Positions 43,410-57,352 of a stretch of DNA of 64,000 nt are shown one piece after another. The notes under the pieces were generated by a model. It was not told where the DNA came from. It made no database searches and saw only the letters and a program-made list of their open reading frames with translations. The DNA comes from Crossaster papposus (Eukaryota; Echinodermata; Asteroidea; Velatida; Solasteridae): assembly GCA_037893245.1 (NCBI GenBank), contig JBAIAA010000662.1, positions 417,445-481,444 on the forward strand, in the 5' to 3' direction. The position numbers and the translations under genes are program-made. The first letter of the stretch is position 1. Every line of letters begins with the position of its first letter.

Positions 43410-43574
43410 TCCAATTTTAACATCATTAGTTACGCCACGGAACAAAATAATGTAAACAAAAGACTGTTTGGCAAATCAAAAAAAATGAACAAAGTTTACG
43501 CACGCAGCAGAAATTGAAAATGCGTCAAACCTTTTTTTAATCACTTTGGATTGGGGTCATTTCAGGTGATGTGA

Positions 43575-43582
43575 TGACGTCA
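43575..43582. promoter_or_regulatory. Palindromic CRE, TGACGTCA, upstream of the PP1-docking gene
   Basis: A perfect CREB/ATF site 343 bp upstream of the ATG at 43925, within CpG-bearing sequence. Function is inferred from sequence and position only. Confidence 0.45.
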
Positions 43583-43924
43583 CTGCTGGGAGGCGGTTCC
43601 ACACTGTACGTACGTAGCGTGCAAGACCAACTGGTAGCCAGTTGTCATGATGGTACGTGCAGTAAGTGAATTTGGGTACCAATGAACAACCGGCTGATCA
43701 TAAGCGCATTTTATATGGCGTTGTGTGTGTTTTGTGTGGGTACAGGTGCATGATGCATGCACTGAGCTAGCCACAGTAGCTGCATGGAGGATCGATCGGT
43801 ATAGAGCTGGAGAGTACATGGAGTATGTCGTGATTGTGAACATTTTTCCATGATTTTGGGCCAAGAACTAGAAACTGACACGTAGATTTTTTCATCTCCT
43901 CGGCGCACACAAGTACCCGGCAAC

Positions 43925-46900
43925 ATGAGTGGGGCGGTTATGCCACAGTGGAAGGTCGCTCTCCAGCAAAAACTTGACAAGAAAAAAGATGACGAAAGAC
44001 GGAAGTTGTTGGAGGAGGAACAGCGGCGTTTGGAAGCGCTGCCTCCCTGGAAGCGGATGACGATGGTGCCCCAAAATGTCATCATCATCTCGGGGGGAAC
44101 GACGACAGTTAGTAAGCTGTCTACAGACTCTGACACTACCACTTCTACCACTAGAACCAGTGATGAGAATACACAAAAGAAGCCGAGTATTAGTAACAAT
44201 TCTCAAGTTACCAAGGCGACAACCAACAGAAAAGAAAGTGAAACTAGGACGAGTGTCTCGAGTGTGCAGCATCATCATGAAAACCATGTGATGAGTTCTG
44301 ATTTGACCAATCACATTGCAAAAGATGAGACGGATGCAGGAAAACCGGCACCAGTCACAGGGCGGGAGGGTGTGGATGAAGAACATGTTGCATCTGTCTT
44401 GAATAATCCTTTCTTGAAGTTTGATGGAGGTGCGAGACGACATCGAGTTTCCCCGTCATCAAGATCTGATGATAAAGAAAGGAAGTACACTTCAAGTAAA
44501 ACCACAGATTTCATCAAGGTGGCTAAAAAGCAACCTGATAATACTATACGACAGCGGTCGCGATCTGCTAGTCCTCGCCGTGCTGCTAAAGAACATAATG
44601 TGGATCTTGAAGTAGAAGAGGAGGATGATTTACCTCAAACCAGATCCAGAAAAAATAGCGTCAGTGACCTAAGGAGCAGATTTGGCCATGCAGCCTCTGT
44701 GGATGATCTAAAAATCGTGTCTCGTAAAACAAGCGAGTCGGAAATGACTTCCCCATTGTCGCCCCAGAGTCCCACTACTGCTTTGGACAGGAATAAACTC
44801 TTCGATACGGAGAACCACAAAGTTCACATCACATTTAAACAAGATTCCCCACAAAGACTGGCTCACCCATCAGCTCCCAAAGTCCCTACATCAGCGAGCT
44901 CAGCTACACCCGAGAAATTGCCTTCCAGTTCCACCACTCGTCCACAAACTCAGAACTCCACTGTTGTAAGACTAAGAGACAGCACTCCCAGCAAACTATC
45001 TGAAACAAAGTCAGTTAGTGTCGCTGAAGCCAAAGTTGCACCAACATCAAATGGCAACCGTTCCACCAAACGTCAAGCTCCAAAACCTCCATCTTCAGAA
45101 TCTAGTTTAGGTACTAAGATTGACGTTACACCAACAAAGACTGTTACTCCTACTTCAAGTTTCAGTAGCAATGCAGTAAAAACCGTCAATGACTCGGAGT
45201 TTAGCAATAAGCCTGTTGAATCTTCCAACGGCGTCTCTATGACCAATGAAGTATCACTGCCTGAGCAACCTAAGACTGCGATTCTTGGCGACGGTCAGTC
45301 GTCCTTGCGCCGGAAAAAGGGTATAAGCAAGATGTCCGCCAGTGCCCTCATAAGTCTTTCAAGCAACGACTCCAGTGAAGTCCAGTTAAGCGAGCACAAT
45401 GCCCGTGTCCGTGCAGCTCGTCAAGAGGCACGATCAAGCAGCTCAAAGAACTCGTTACGGTCAGCAAGAGAAAGTGAATCGAGAGACACAGACAGTATAC
45501 CAAAGGGGGTTGTGTCGTCAAATGCGTTTGGATCAAAACCTAATACATCTGAGAGCAAAACAAGTTCAGTGACAAAACCAAAAGAAGACAACTCGTTCAT
45601 CGAGTCTATCCCATACCCAGACAATTTCCGCCAACCCAAGAAAGAGTCTACGTACGTCGATACAATCCCGTACCCGGAAAACTTTCGAAAGCCGAAATCT
45701 AACAGTCAAGAGGCATCGGAGACCAATACGCCCTCTGTCAAACTTGTCCCTAGTGTCAAAAAGCCAATAATTAACGATATTCCACGGACAAACATTGATG
45801 AAGTTATCCTGGCACCCATTGAAGAAGATGAGTCTCTGAACTTGACAAATGGCACAGTTGAGGAGAAAGCACCACCTAGGAAGATCAAGAAGAAATCGAA
45901 TATGGAGTGGATCGGTTACAACACCCCCACTGGAAAACCATCAGCTCTCAAGTCTTCCTCAAAATCACGTACAGTTAACGAGAATAGGGTGAGTTTGATG
46001 CATCTATCTCTTAATCTCTTAATAATATATTTTTTTTTTTGCTGGGGGCGACATTTTCTGTGAAATTGTAAATTAGGTTTAAGACCTTTTCCCCTCAAGG
46101 GGAAAATAAACATTTGGTCTGGGTATTCAGTTTGTTTAGATTAACTTAATTCCTCAAACTGCAATTGTTTATCTCTTTAAAAAATGATCTTTTATATGAA
46201 AAGATAACACATTTCCACAGACTTGCCAAGTCTGATTCTGTATGTTGTCACATACTGGCTTGTGAGTGTTGTTTATACTTCAAGTCTTCAGATTGTGACA
46301 AAGTGAGTTGGGCTGTTCAAAGTCTGTGAGATAAGATTTCTTTTACTGTACAAACAATTTCAGCAGAACAATGTACAAAAACATAGTACACATACACTGT
46401 ATGCTGTACAGTACATTACGCCTACATGCATAATTTATTTCATGTAAATAATAAGAGGAGTGATTAATTTATTGATACCCAATACTCTAATAAAAGTGTA
46501 CTCCACAACTATTTAAAACATTTAACATGTTTTATTTTTGTACATGTACAAAATGTACAGTTTCTCACATTACTTGCAATGCAGACTATAGTTTCCTATT
46601 GGTTTGTTTCCATCATTTGTTTTCCCACATTAAATGTTTGGGAATTGAAAACGGCCCAAATAGCATTTGACGTACCCCAAAATCTGTTGACATATTTTCA
46701 ACATTATTCATTGGTATGTTTGAGAACAACAATCGGGAGCCAAGGATGGTGGATTTTGTTATTCCCTTAAAATTGTTGGTATTTTGAAAAGAAAAAAAAC
46801 CCTGGGAACCAAGGATGGTGTTCGGTATAGCGGCGTTACACTGTACACGTATTAATTAATCAAATTTCTATTGGGAATGACAGAAAACAACTGAAAAGTT

Positions 46901-49900
46901 TGTCGTCTTTATTCACTTTTGTGCTGTGCTTTTAATAGTGGGATTCATTTCTCCTAATTTATATCACAATTGAATGTCCCAATAAATAAACAAGTAAGTT
47001 CAACAGGTTTTTGTAGGATGTTATGAATGGTTGATTGAACAGACTTTTCTGTCTTTTGTGATGTCACTCATCGATTGTTATGACAGGCCTCCATTACAGC
47101 CATACTTGTTATGGGTGTTGGCCAGATTTTAGTGATACAGGTACAGTACATGTACGTATAGTGAGTCATGGGTAGGAGGGTGTTCCTGCTGAAGTCTTTT
47201 TTTGTTGTTTTTATGGAGGTTAAAACATTGAGTGAACAACCTTGGAATTTGTTTGGATATGGGGAGAAAATTACTAAAATAAAAAAATGTGAAATAAGAT
47301 CCATGTAAATTGTGGAATAGATGCCTGAAAGTTTACCCCTGGTGGCGCGCTTCCAGACCCCCTCGATTAGGAAAATTACCGTGCAAAAGTCGGTTTTTAA
47401 AATTATTTTTGCTACATTGATTTTTTTTAATCACCCCCAGAAAAGGCCTTTGTAAAATTGTTGCTAGCATTTCAGTACATGTATATGAAAACTGAAAAAT
47501 TGCATGATGTAAAAGAGAAATATCAAGCTAAATTTTGACCTCTCACTTTCAAAAATCTAAAAACCTTGTGGACTCGTGGAATCGAAGCACTCGTAAAAAG
47601 ATGAACATTTATGAAATAATTTTGTGGCGTTCATCAGGTAAAAACTTAAACTGCATAGGAGACTAAAATGTCTTTTGGAACATACACAAACTTGAAGGAC
47701 TTATTTCCTTTACAAACAAAAATCATTGGCATTTAGATATAGTACAAATGCCTATCTGTTTTGCATTTTGTGGTGCAAAATTATAGATACAATCCTTGTA
47801 GCATGAGTTACTAAATAATTCTGCAGCATTCCCAAGTTATTACGGTGCTAACATTTAGCACTGAATCAATCTACCCATCAGACCATCTTTCAGACAACCT
47901 TGGAATGATATTGATACAGTGAATAAATGGCTCTTGTGTTGATTGGTTCGCTCAAGTAGTGCAGGTACTTGTACTGTAGGTGTACAGTGTGTATAGTACA
48001 GTACAATGTATACTATATGATCACATTATTTTAATACAGTTCTACATTTATAGGTGGAGGTACAACAAAAAAGTACCTTGTGCCTTATTATGCATACTTT
48101 GTACCAATTTTGTTTGTTTGTTTTTCTAGTGTGTCACATTGACTAATCTTTTAAACGCCTGTGGCTCATTATTTCATATTAACATCCTTGGGGATGCAAT
48201 GCATCGGCTGTTGAAAAAATTACTTAATTTGGTATCATGTTTGAAAAATGTACATTTCGATTAAATGTACGGTAGCATGTTGACTCAGTCAAGCATACAA
48301 AAAGGTACATGTACAGTACATTGTCCAATTTTGTAAAAAGCATCTAGTGTGTTGCTATAGGTGATGCACAGTGCTTTTTACACAACTTTAGCCTGGGTGG
48401 TTTTCTTTTTTAGCAAACAAACAGGAAAGGTTGATATACACAACAATTTACAGTGTGTACATTTATGTGTACATTTACGGTACATGTACAGTTGTACAGT
48501 ACAGTTTGTACGTGTGGACAATTACATGTTATTGCCTAGAAATTCACAAGCATTCACACAATCGCCTTGGCGATCATTCATTTATTCACATATTTCAATT
48601 CAAATCACACATCTTCCTTCCTCGTCTTTGTTGGCTGAACAAAAGCATCGCAGAAATCCATTCAGTATTATTATATAAGGTCACCAATCAAACACAATCC
48701 AAGTTCCTTTCTGGCAAGTCAGTTTGGGGTCATTTCATTTGTCCGGAAATATTTTTAATATTTGAAGGCTTTAGAAGTTGCATGTGAAAGATCTGGTAAC
48801 CCTTTTGACACTGGGAATATTAAAATCAAATTGAATGCAAGTTCAATTTTGGTCAGAAGGTATCAACTTTTTGTTTACCCATTCTTGGAAAACTTGTGGT
48901 ACTGTATACTGCAAAAAGCTGCCTGTGTATAAATTGCTACAGTACTGAAACCTCTTTACAACATGTAAATTCATTTCCTTATTGGATATACAGGAAGCAA
49001 TTGAAATTGATGAGACACTGGGGGTAAAATGATTGATCCCCAGATCCATAGGGCTCTATGCATAAACCATCAACATGTGTTTACTATAGGAACACATGCA
49101 AAATGCAGGACTTAGGACATTTGTGCATATTTGTACTGTCAAACCATAGGAGGGTTGCATGTAATTCCTAAAAATGTAAATTAAACATTTACCACAGCGT
49201 TTATTAATAATAGTCACCCTGATGCCTCTGTTTTTTTTATTTAAAGTGACATTCCAAAGGATATTCACATTATTGTAATGGATTGTGTGCATCTACATGT
49301 ATGTACATAAATGTCAATTGACAATCTACATGTAGATTGATTCATTGCAATACTCAGGTTTTCAGTTCTAACCTGGAGATCATAGCCCTGGAGGTATTGC
49401 TCATTAAAATATCATCAGTCTCTGTCTCCGTGTCCTTGGATGCCTATATCTTTTTCACACTCATTCATTTGATAGTATGCACTGTGATGGATGAGATAAT
49501 GTTAGGAAACTGCAAGTAAATTTAATGTGCATATCCGATTATCTGATTGGACCACACTTGAACTACATGTAAGATCTGTCTAGATACAAAAATAAACCAC
49601 AAGGGAAACTGACTAGGTAAATCTGCATACATTTCAAAGTGAACGAAGAAATTGACAAGGCAGGACTAGAACCTGCGACCTCCGGAATACCAGACCAGCG
49701 CGCTACCAAATGAGCTATTTTGCCATAGGGTCTCCCAAATTGTTAACTTTGAAACTTTGAAAAGATCTGTCTAATAACATACATGTACAGGTTTTTAATT
49801 AAATTGAATTTTTGTTTAACACAACCATGTACCTCTGATTAAGCCGCTAATTGCGACTTCCATTAAAAGTGGGAAAAATGTCAAGTGAAAATACTTGTTG

Positions 49901-52550
49901 TTATCATTTAGCGGCTTTTGGGACTGAAGTCTTCGTATCTTGTTAAAGTGGGGACAAAAAACAGCCTCCCTCCTCTAGTTCAAATATTTCAATTCTATTG
50001 AGCAAGATGGTCTCATGTTTATTTACAATTTTACACACAGTGTTTTTTTTTAATGTGAATTAAATAAATACAGTTGAGAATGTTTGCACCTGTTTGGCGA
50101 TAAATACGTTTGTATTTATGTGCAAACAGGCGAGAATCTGCTTTCAAAATGGCCAGCCGTTTAGAATATGAATTTCATTGATCAAATTCTGCAGCATATG
50201 CTGTGCTGTACACCACGACATGTGTCAACAATCAAAACAGTGTGTAACTCTATTATTGATTTGTTCTGAGTTTTTATGATTGTGCAGTGATAAATAGCAG
50301 TTTTGTTTCAGCCACAAAAAATTATTTATTACATGTACATATGCACATATACTTCAATATTTGCATGCATATATATTTTGTTTATGGTAGATTTTTGATG
50401 CGCAAATGTACATTGTTTACCAGAACAGGACATGTTCTTTTATTTCATGTATTATTTAAATACAAGGTGATTCAAGTGCAAATATACTCACAAAACATTG
50501 CTTTAAACAAATTATGAAAAAAAATATTGACATGTACTAGTGTAAACTGTGCAGGTCCCATTTGTGAATATCAAGTTAAACCCAAATATTTCAAACTTTC
50601 TCGTAACCTTGAATTAGTTATCACAGTTTCATGAGTGAATTCTACTTTGTTCAAGATTTTGTTACATTACTATGGCCATATATGGAATATTTTTGTCTGC
50701 AATGTAATTTTGTACTGTCCCGTCTGGTTTTCAACTCGATTAAGAAGTTTAAAATGCAAGATTTTGATTTTTTTTACAAAACTGAAGATCACCTTCAATG
50801 AGGCCAACCTGAGCGAAACCTTTGAGTACCAATCGGAATCCTCGCTCCTGAATGAGTACCTACGAGAGGAACGAGGCATGAATGGTAACCCGCGCGTTGG
50901 TAACCTACCACGCCAGGAGGCTAGAGACGAAGAAGATGATGACATCGATTCTATTCCATCTTCGCAGAGCAGCATAGATAACGTCTTAGCTCATGAAGGT
51001 GAGACACATTGAAAACATTTTTGATACTGAAAGGTTTGTCTGTTGACGTCATCGGATCTTGAAGACGTATCCAGAAAGATATTTGACTCTTAAAACGCAT
51101 GAAGAAACCTTTTGTGCGTTTGCAAGGTCAGATTGCAAAAAAACCAATCTCCCAATACTTTGAATATTATAATGAAATAATGTGGGTTTTTAAGTAACGG
51201 AAGGTAAATTTACCCCGAAAAAATGTGAAAACAATTTATTTACAATTACATGTACTTCATTTATTTGTTTTGGCGGGATTTATTAACAAGAAAGTAAGGC
51301 ATTACCACCCATCTCTATTGCCTCTATGTTGTCCAAAAAAAGAATGATCTTTTTACAATTGTTTTACTTTTTTTTCAGTTTAAAAACCTTCTGAGATCAA
51401 ATTACGAACAGTTCTTGAACCTGCTTTTGTTACAAGATTTTGTTTTAAAGCAAAAAGTTTACAAGGAATTTGTTTGTAAAATATAGAGATCTTCCGCTTG
51501 TATTTCTTTTGCATACAGCGATCTTTTAATTTAATTGTGAAATCTACACGAAGGGTTTAATTGGAAAAACTATATCCTGCCAAGGCAGAATATTAGATTA
51601 AATATTTGACATGTTTTGTGCATGCTGGGGTATTAAACAGTAATTGATCGATTACCTTTCAGTTCATTTATTGACGTAAGTCAACGGTTCGGGATTTGTA
51701 AAATCTGCAGAGTACGTACATGTACATGTACATATGTACAATGTACGTTCAGGATTTTGTCCATGACAAAATCATGAAAAAGTCTATAGGATCAATGGAA
51801 TTTAGGAGATAAAAGTGCTATTCCTCTACAAATAATTACAAATGTGTGGTCGTTACATATGAGAATTTAATTCAAATGTTATTCTGAACATTTTTGTTAG
51901 TACATGTCAAATGCTGTGCTGGTTTGCGGACTGCTGAACGGTCTACATTAACCCTAACCTTGCCAAACTCAAAATCCATCCCACATTTTAGTAAATTGTA
52001 GGAGACTTGGTCCCACGGCCTGGCATGACTAAACATTTTGATGGATCTGGGCCAGGAGACCTGAAGCACTGCTGGGGGAATCCAATTTAATTTTGTTCGT
52101 CATGCACTGCTGCTGTCATAAAGCCATGTGTCCATGTACCAAGTCCATCAACATCAACAAGCACTCCAGTGGTGGTTACATTATTATTAGATGCAGAGTG
52201 AGTGATGGATTTTGGTGGATTTGGTCCTCTACGAAGTTAAAGGTAGTAGGAATATTATCTAAATATGAAATACTTATTCTCATTCTTGATACAACTAATC
52301 AAATGTTTATTTTTCCCAATCTGTTTTCTTGGCCTTAGGTCTTCAGAGTTACACACCTAAGGATCTTCAGAATTTCAGCCCAATGTCAATGAGACTGCAG
52401 ACGAAGCAAGAAACACCGAAGCCCAAGGAGGAAACAGCGCCCTCTCCTGTCGAGGAAGACCCAGACCCGGATGACATCGCCATCACGTACGATAACACAG
52501 GGGACTATTTCTCATCAGCTGGTTCCAGCACGGCGGCTCTCCTGTTCTGA
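43925..52550 (+). CDS. PPP1R18/TPRN: Phostensin/taperin-type PP1-docking protein
   Basis: Three coding exons (43925-45988, 50788-50998, 52339-52550) give 828 residues. Phostensin and taperin tether protein phosphatase 1 to actin-rich structures (taperin: stereocilia bases). The N-terminus MPQWKVALQQKLDKKKDDER, then LPPWKR, matches the phostensin N-terminal motif (xxWKxxLxxR...PxWKR). NPFLKFDGG near 161 is a second conserved N-terminal point. Most of exon 1 is polar and disordered, rich in serine and threonine, with a duplicated IPYPxNFRxPK motif at about 562 and 580. At the exon 1-2 junction the protein reads NENRITFNEANLSETFEYQS. RITF fits the PP1 RVxF docking motif, and the following residues match human phostensin (KISFSETALETTYQYPSESS). 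It is probably the single ancestor-type gene of both vertebrate paralogues. The exon 1 ATG is in good context after a CpG-bearing leader. The large first intron (4.8 kb) could hide an alternative exon. Confidence 0.87.
45989..50787. other. Intron 1 of the PP1-docking gene
   Basis: This 4.8 kb AT-rich intron (GTGAGT donor; TGAAG acceptor after a T-rich tract) is rich in ACATGTAC motifs. It holds a fragment with GGTATAGCGGCGTTACACTG at about 46825-46846, related to the element at 56578-56987, and a tRNA-like sequence at 49655-49729. No convincing coding exon is seen. Confidence 0.55.
49655..49729 (-). repeat. tRNA-like sequence in the PP1-docking gene intron
   Basis: On the minus strand an A box (AATAGCTCATTTGGTAGCGC) and B box (GCAGGTTCTAGTCCTGCC) have tRNA spacing. 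The anticodon-arm region CTGGTCTGGTATTCCGG pairs reasonably. The A box has changes from consensus, so I treat it as a SINE head or pseudogene; it is the most tRNA-like of the three in the window. Confidence 0.55.
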
Positions 52551-55446
52551 AGTCAAAGGTCAAAGTTTAAGTATATGCAGGGAACCAGACTGAGATGGTC
52601 TTAGCTTGTGTGTACATTGAAAGGCTTCTGGGGACGATACTTGTCTTGTTTAACTGCCCCATTACAAGTGGACAAAGCTTGACAGTATTTGTATGCAAGG
52701 GATCAGTCTTTTTAATTGAGCTGCTTACATTGCCTAGGAGAACACAAGGAGCTATACCGGTAGCTAAAATGTAACAAAATTAACATCCGACTATTTTTTA
52801 TTCAAAAGTTGTGATAATTATAATGAATGATTGAGAATCGTAGGATCTTTTTATTCATATCCTAAATTCATAAAAGGTTAGTTTATTTTGCTGACTGTAT
52901 TGTTGTTGTTTTTGTAGTGTTTTTTTATAATTAATTTGAAAAGCGAATTCATGGAATGAGGGCGGAGAAACGTGACAATATACACCCACATCATCATTCA
53001 TGTTTTCCAACCAAATGCACAATACACACCATAATTTATATGTATATATTGCGCACATTTGTCTTCAAGTTAGGTATTCAATCAGTGATAAATTGTATAT
53101 TAATTTAGGCGTAATGTGTGTGTGATTTTTGTATACTACTAGTCCTGTCTAATACATGTATATACTTGGTGAGATTTTAAAAAGCCTTGATTATTTTTTA
53201 GTTGTAGCATCTGGATAAAAACCTTTATTAATATCAGCAGACAGCCCTGAAGGTTCTTATATTTGATTGCATTTGCTGTATTTAATCAACGGAAGATATT
53301 CAACCTAACTATTCTAAACATTCACTCTTTAGTCATAGCATTCTTGAAGGGAGCCCTCTGTTGGTAGTATGCAGTTTTTGGAGGGCGTTGATGTCATGTG
53401 CTCTCTGCTTTAAGTGGTTTGCTTTCTAGGATGACGTCAATCATCATGACAAAATGCAATGTACTTGTACTTATTGTTGAAATGAAATTATTTTTTTACT
53501 TTTTACTTTATCATATTTTTTTTTAAAGACAAATGCAGATTTTATTGGTGACTAATGCAGTAACTATGAAAGTACCGATAGGGTCGCGCTGTTTAGCCTC
53601 AGCATATTTATTTAAGTATAAAGATTCCAAATTAGGGTACAAAAGTAACTCAAGTACATGTAGCTGTTTAAACAAATTAGTGCTGCAGTTATACTGTACA
53701 TGTGTCATGGCCAAGGTCCACTTCTACTTTTGTAATAGTGTACCTTGTGTAGTCTTAAGTCAAGTCTGATACTGCTGAGACTATTGTAGGCCCATGGGGT
53801 ATTGTACACTGCCAGGTCATATGTGGGTCCAGAAGTACAAATACAGGCTGGAAACTAGTCTAACTCCTACATTATATTCGAAGGGGTTCCCACGACCCTA
53901 GTCATTGGGTGTCGTCATGTTAAAAATGACATTCTTAAAAATACCAGTTAAATTGTACAACGTGGTATTACATTTTTGTATCCATGGTAACAACATTCTT
54001 TTGGGTATTCAGTGGTGAAACAGTGCCACTCGATATTAATCAAAGTTTATCTTCAAAGTTTCTATTTAAATCAGTAAAATAATTGTCTTTCACTAATCGC
54101 TTTGTAATTGGATTATGTATGTTCCAAATTACAAATCTTGTCAGTGTACATGTACATAAAAATAAAGGCCTTGCATATGATTGTAGTCCACAGTACTTCC
54201 AGGTAATCTGTTCGTAATACTTTCACGTGATTTGATCTTTAAAAACCTCGCTGTTAGCAAGGAAACTAAATATCAAGGGCACAACTGTTACATAGTCTAG
54301 TTGTTCAATTGTTGACCTGTATCTCTTTAGAAATGTGTTCGCAAAATCAAGGCATTCTTAAATGTTTTAGAACGCAGTTTATTTCACCCTGAAATTGTAA
54401 TATTGCAAACAATAAGCAATAATTGTATGGTACATGTACAACTCCAAGTGCCTAATGTAGACCACATAACATTGCCGAAATATCTTTAGGGAAAATTAAC
54501 GAAATCTTTGTAGATTGCATTTGAAGGTACATTGTATTTGTACATGTATAAGGTGCATTTTGAAACAAAAGAAAAACGAAAGTTTACATATTAGGTTTAA
54601 AGGTGATATCTGCATTCAGTCTTAGACTCAAAAATGTGAGAAGAAAAATATCAGATTAACCAATTACGGTATTTGTTGTTAGCATGATGTTATACACGTA
54701 CATGTAGCTGTGTACTGTACTATGAAAAGTCCTTTGTATTCATGCAGTGAAGAATTTTTTTGGGGGCACCCGAATTTGCACCCAAAACATCAACCCTGCC
54801 CCTCCACAGTGGTGTGTAAAATTACCTATACCCCCCCCCCCCCCCAACCTATTCCAGGGGTGTGTAAAATCATGTTGAAATTGGATTCAGATTAATGTGC
54901 TTTCCTTTGTAAACCAGACGTGAAGATTGAATATATTTCAAAAATTAATATAATTGCACTGCTTGTATTTTTTTACCATGGTCATGTTTTCTAATTCAGA
55001 TTATTCAAAGAACTGTTTTAATTATTTTTTCTATAGATTCTTTAGGGGAATTATGTCATATGTTTGCTCTTTCATTTATAGCTTTCATTACAACTACGTG
55101 TATTATTTATTTTCAATTATTGGCTATTACTGGACTTTATAATTTGTATATATTCGTGTTGCGTTTCAAATTTATCTGTTCATTTGTAATCATGGGGTTG
55201 TATATTTACTTGAAGATATATTTATATCAGTGAGACATAGTTATATCAGTGATATCATTTGGTGAGAGGTTTCAGAATCGTAAATAATCAGGTTTAAATG
55301 TTTAAACACAAATCTCGCTATCAAACTTAAATTAACAGATTTAATCGGCTATTAAGTTTTGTTTGCATTCAATGAAATCTTCCTCTCTTTTTTTTTTATC
55401 ACGGCATAATTTTTGTAAATGTGTTTTCAAATGTGTTTTCAAATAT

Positions 55447-55601
55447 GTGACCCAGCACGAGTAAATGAGACACTTTGAGGCAAAAATAAAATTTGCGATT
55501 TTGATTTCATCATTTAAAGCTAAACAAGCTTGAAATGATAAAATCAAAATCTCAATTTTTATTTATGCCGCAAAGTGTCTCATTTACTCGTGCTGGGTCA
55601 C
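55447..55601. mobile_element. 155 bp foldback MITE, copy 2
   Basis: Same ends as copy 1 (GTGACCCAGCACGAG and its complement), same length, and flanked by ATAT on both sides. The central region contains AAAGCTAAACAAGCTT, the inverse orientation of the loop in copy 1. Confidence 0.85.
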
Positions 55602-56577
55602 ATATGATCATTTTAAGAGCCTGGTAATTGAGCTTAGATTGTATCACCTTAATGCACACAAGCACGCAGTATTCCCCCCCCCCCTTCTATTGAGTTGAAA
55701 ACAAAAAAGAAAGGCACATCAGCGCAGTTGTACATCAGTACTACATGTACTACTAGGATGCAGCAACCTCGGTTGTCAATGTGATTGTGTTGGCTTTTAT
55801 ATGTAGGATTCTCCAGTCGTAATTAATTTATATTGTAGTATTATCACGTGTCATTGAAAACCTGTATCTTTAAGAATGTATGACTTCAATGCAAACATAA
55901 CATGAAGGCAGTAAACTAACATGACTACATACTGTACGAGTAGATAATCTCGTGCCACATGGTAATAAAGTGACTGAAACAAGGCCGCTATTTATAAACA
56001 CACATCACTGGTGACTTTGAAAGAAGAAAAAAAGTACTCAAATTATTTCTGTAGAATTGGAAGGAGGGTGAAACTTTTATCAACTTCTTTTGATAGATTT
56101 TTAATGCAATAACTGGATACATGTATATATTTGTTTGCATAATATCAACATATTTGTGGGTTTTTAATGGTCTGGATTTTGTTTATTTAAAGAACACCAT
56201 TTTCTTTATATCTGAAACATTTTAATTTCATGATATAATTATGTTTATTGTCTTGGTAATTTTAATCTTTGTGTACAGACTGAATCTTTTCTCAAAGGTT
56301 GTTGTTTTAATCCAACAAATAACAAAAAGGGGACCATTATATTTCCTTTCTTGATTGTTGTAAATAAAAGTATAAACTGGTGTGGGGCAGTTTTTGATCT
56401 TAGAAAGTTGTTTGGAAAGTAAATGACCGATTTTTTTTTAAATCTGAGAAAATATATATCATGGCTGTCATAGTTTAGGGCATAGAGCAAGGAACAGACT
56501 TGCTCTGTTTATGCAGCATGCAATACATGTACATATCCGTAAATTTTAGACGGGCCTAGTTTTTTTAAAGAAATTAC

Positions 56578-56987
56578 AATGGAACGCCGCTATAACGAAC
56601 ATCAGGGGATCCATATTGTTCGGTAGGCCGATAGTTTTGATATAGCGATTTTTAGCCGCCGATCCATCAGCTCAGGTGCTTATTTGTCACTCTTTCACAT
56701 AATAAAAGCACCGGCCGTTTGACGCTCGGGAGTTAAACACGGCCTTGGGCCTAATAATAGCGTTTGGTATTTTAAGTGGATCTTAAGTAATATGTTGTAA
56801 CATTTACAACAACGATGCTTGGGTAGTTTGGACACAAAATCGAAAGCTATAAAATAAGGACAGTGGATTTTGTTAATCCGTTTGAATTTTTTTAACAACA
56901 ACAATAAACGGTATTTTTGTACACAGATTGGGAGCTACGGATGGTGTTCGTTATAGCCGAATGCTCGGTATAGCGGCGTCCCACTAT
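56578..56987. mobile_element. Inverted-repeat element with GCCGCTATA ends (about 410 bp)
   Basis: The left end GGAACGCCGCTATAACGAAC is complementary to the right end, which carries GTTCGTTATAGCC and GGTATAGCGGCGTCCCACTA. No transposase is seen. A right-end fragment of the same family lies at about 46803-46846. Confidence 0.65.
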
Positions 56988-57255
56988 ATAATATGTTGGA
57001 AATTTAAGGATTCTTACTTTAAAACTGTACAGTATATTACAAGATATGGCTGTGTAGAATAATAAATGTGGCAAGAAACCGTTCTAATGTGTCACAGAAC
57101 TTTTACTTTTAAACGAATTTGTGTTTATGTGCTTATTATTATGTTGGCTATTAATTAATATTCATGAAAGCGCTGATGATCAAGTAAACAAAACTAGTAG
57201 TATAACCTTATTCCTCCATGTATAACGATCAGGGTGCACTGCTTCACCTTTTGGA

Positions 57256-57352
57256 AGCAACGAGCCGTTTTCAAACCCCCAGTTTAGGCTCCAGTACTAT
57301 TGCCCAACTGCAGGAACAGAGACGAAGCTGGTGTTTGGAAAACGACCCTGGC
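57256..57352. mobile_element. Short inverted-repeat element (copy 2)
   Basis: Starts AGCCGTTTTCAAACCCCCAG and ends GGTGTTTGGAAAACGACC; related to 39313-39412 in the opposite orientation. The shared interior includes TTAGGCTCC and GAGACGAAGCT. Confidence 0.55.

Larger units (their letters stand above)
42094..43924. other. Divergent spacer between TEKTL1 and the PP1-docking gene
   Basis: The region holds CpG-bearing promoter-like DNA on both sides (42160-42260 and 43575-43920), a GATTATG/GTTTATG satellite (42550-42702 and 42865-42950) interrupted by a 155 bp foldback element, and two C tracts (43321-43340, 43381-43400). It probably contains both promoters. No extra gene is seen. Confidence 0.55.
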
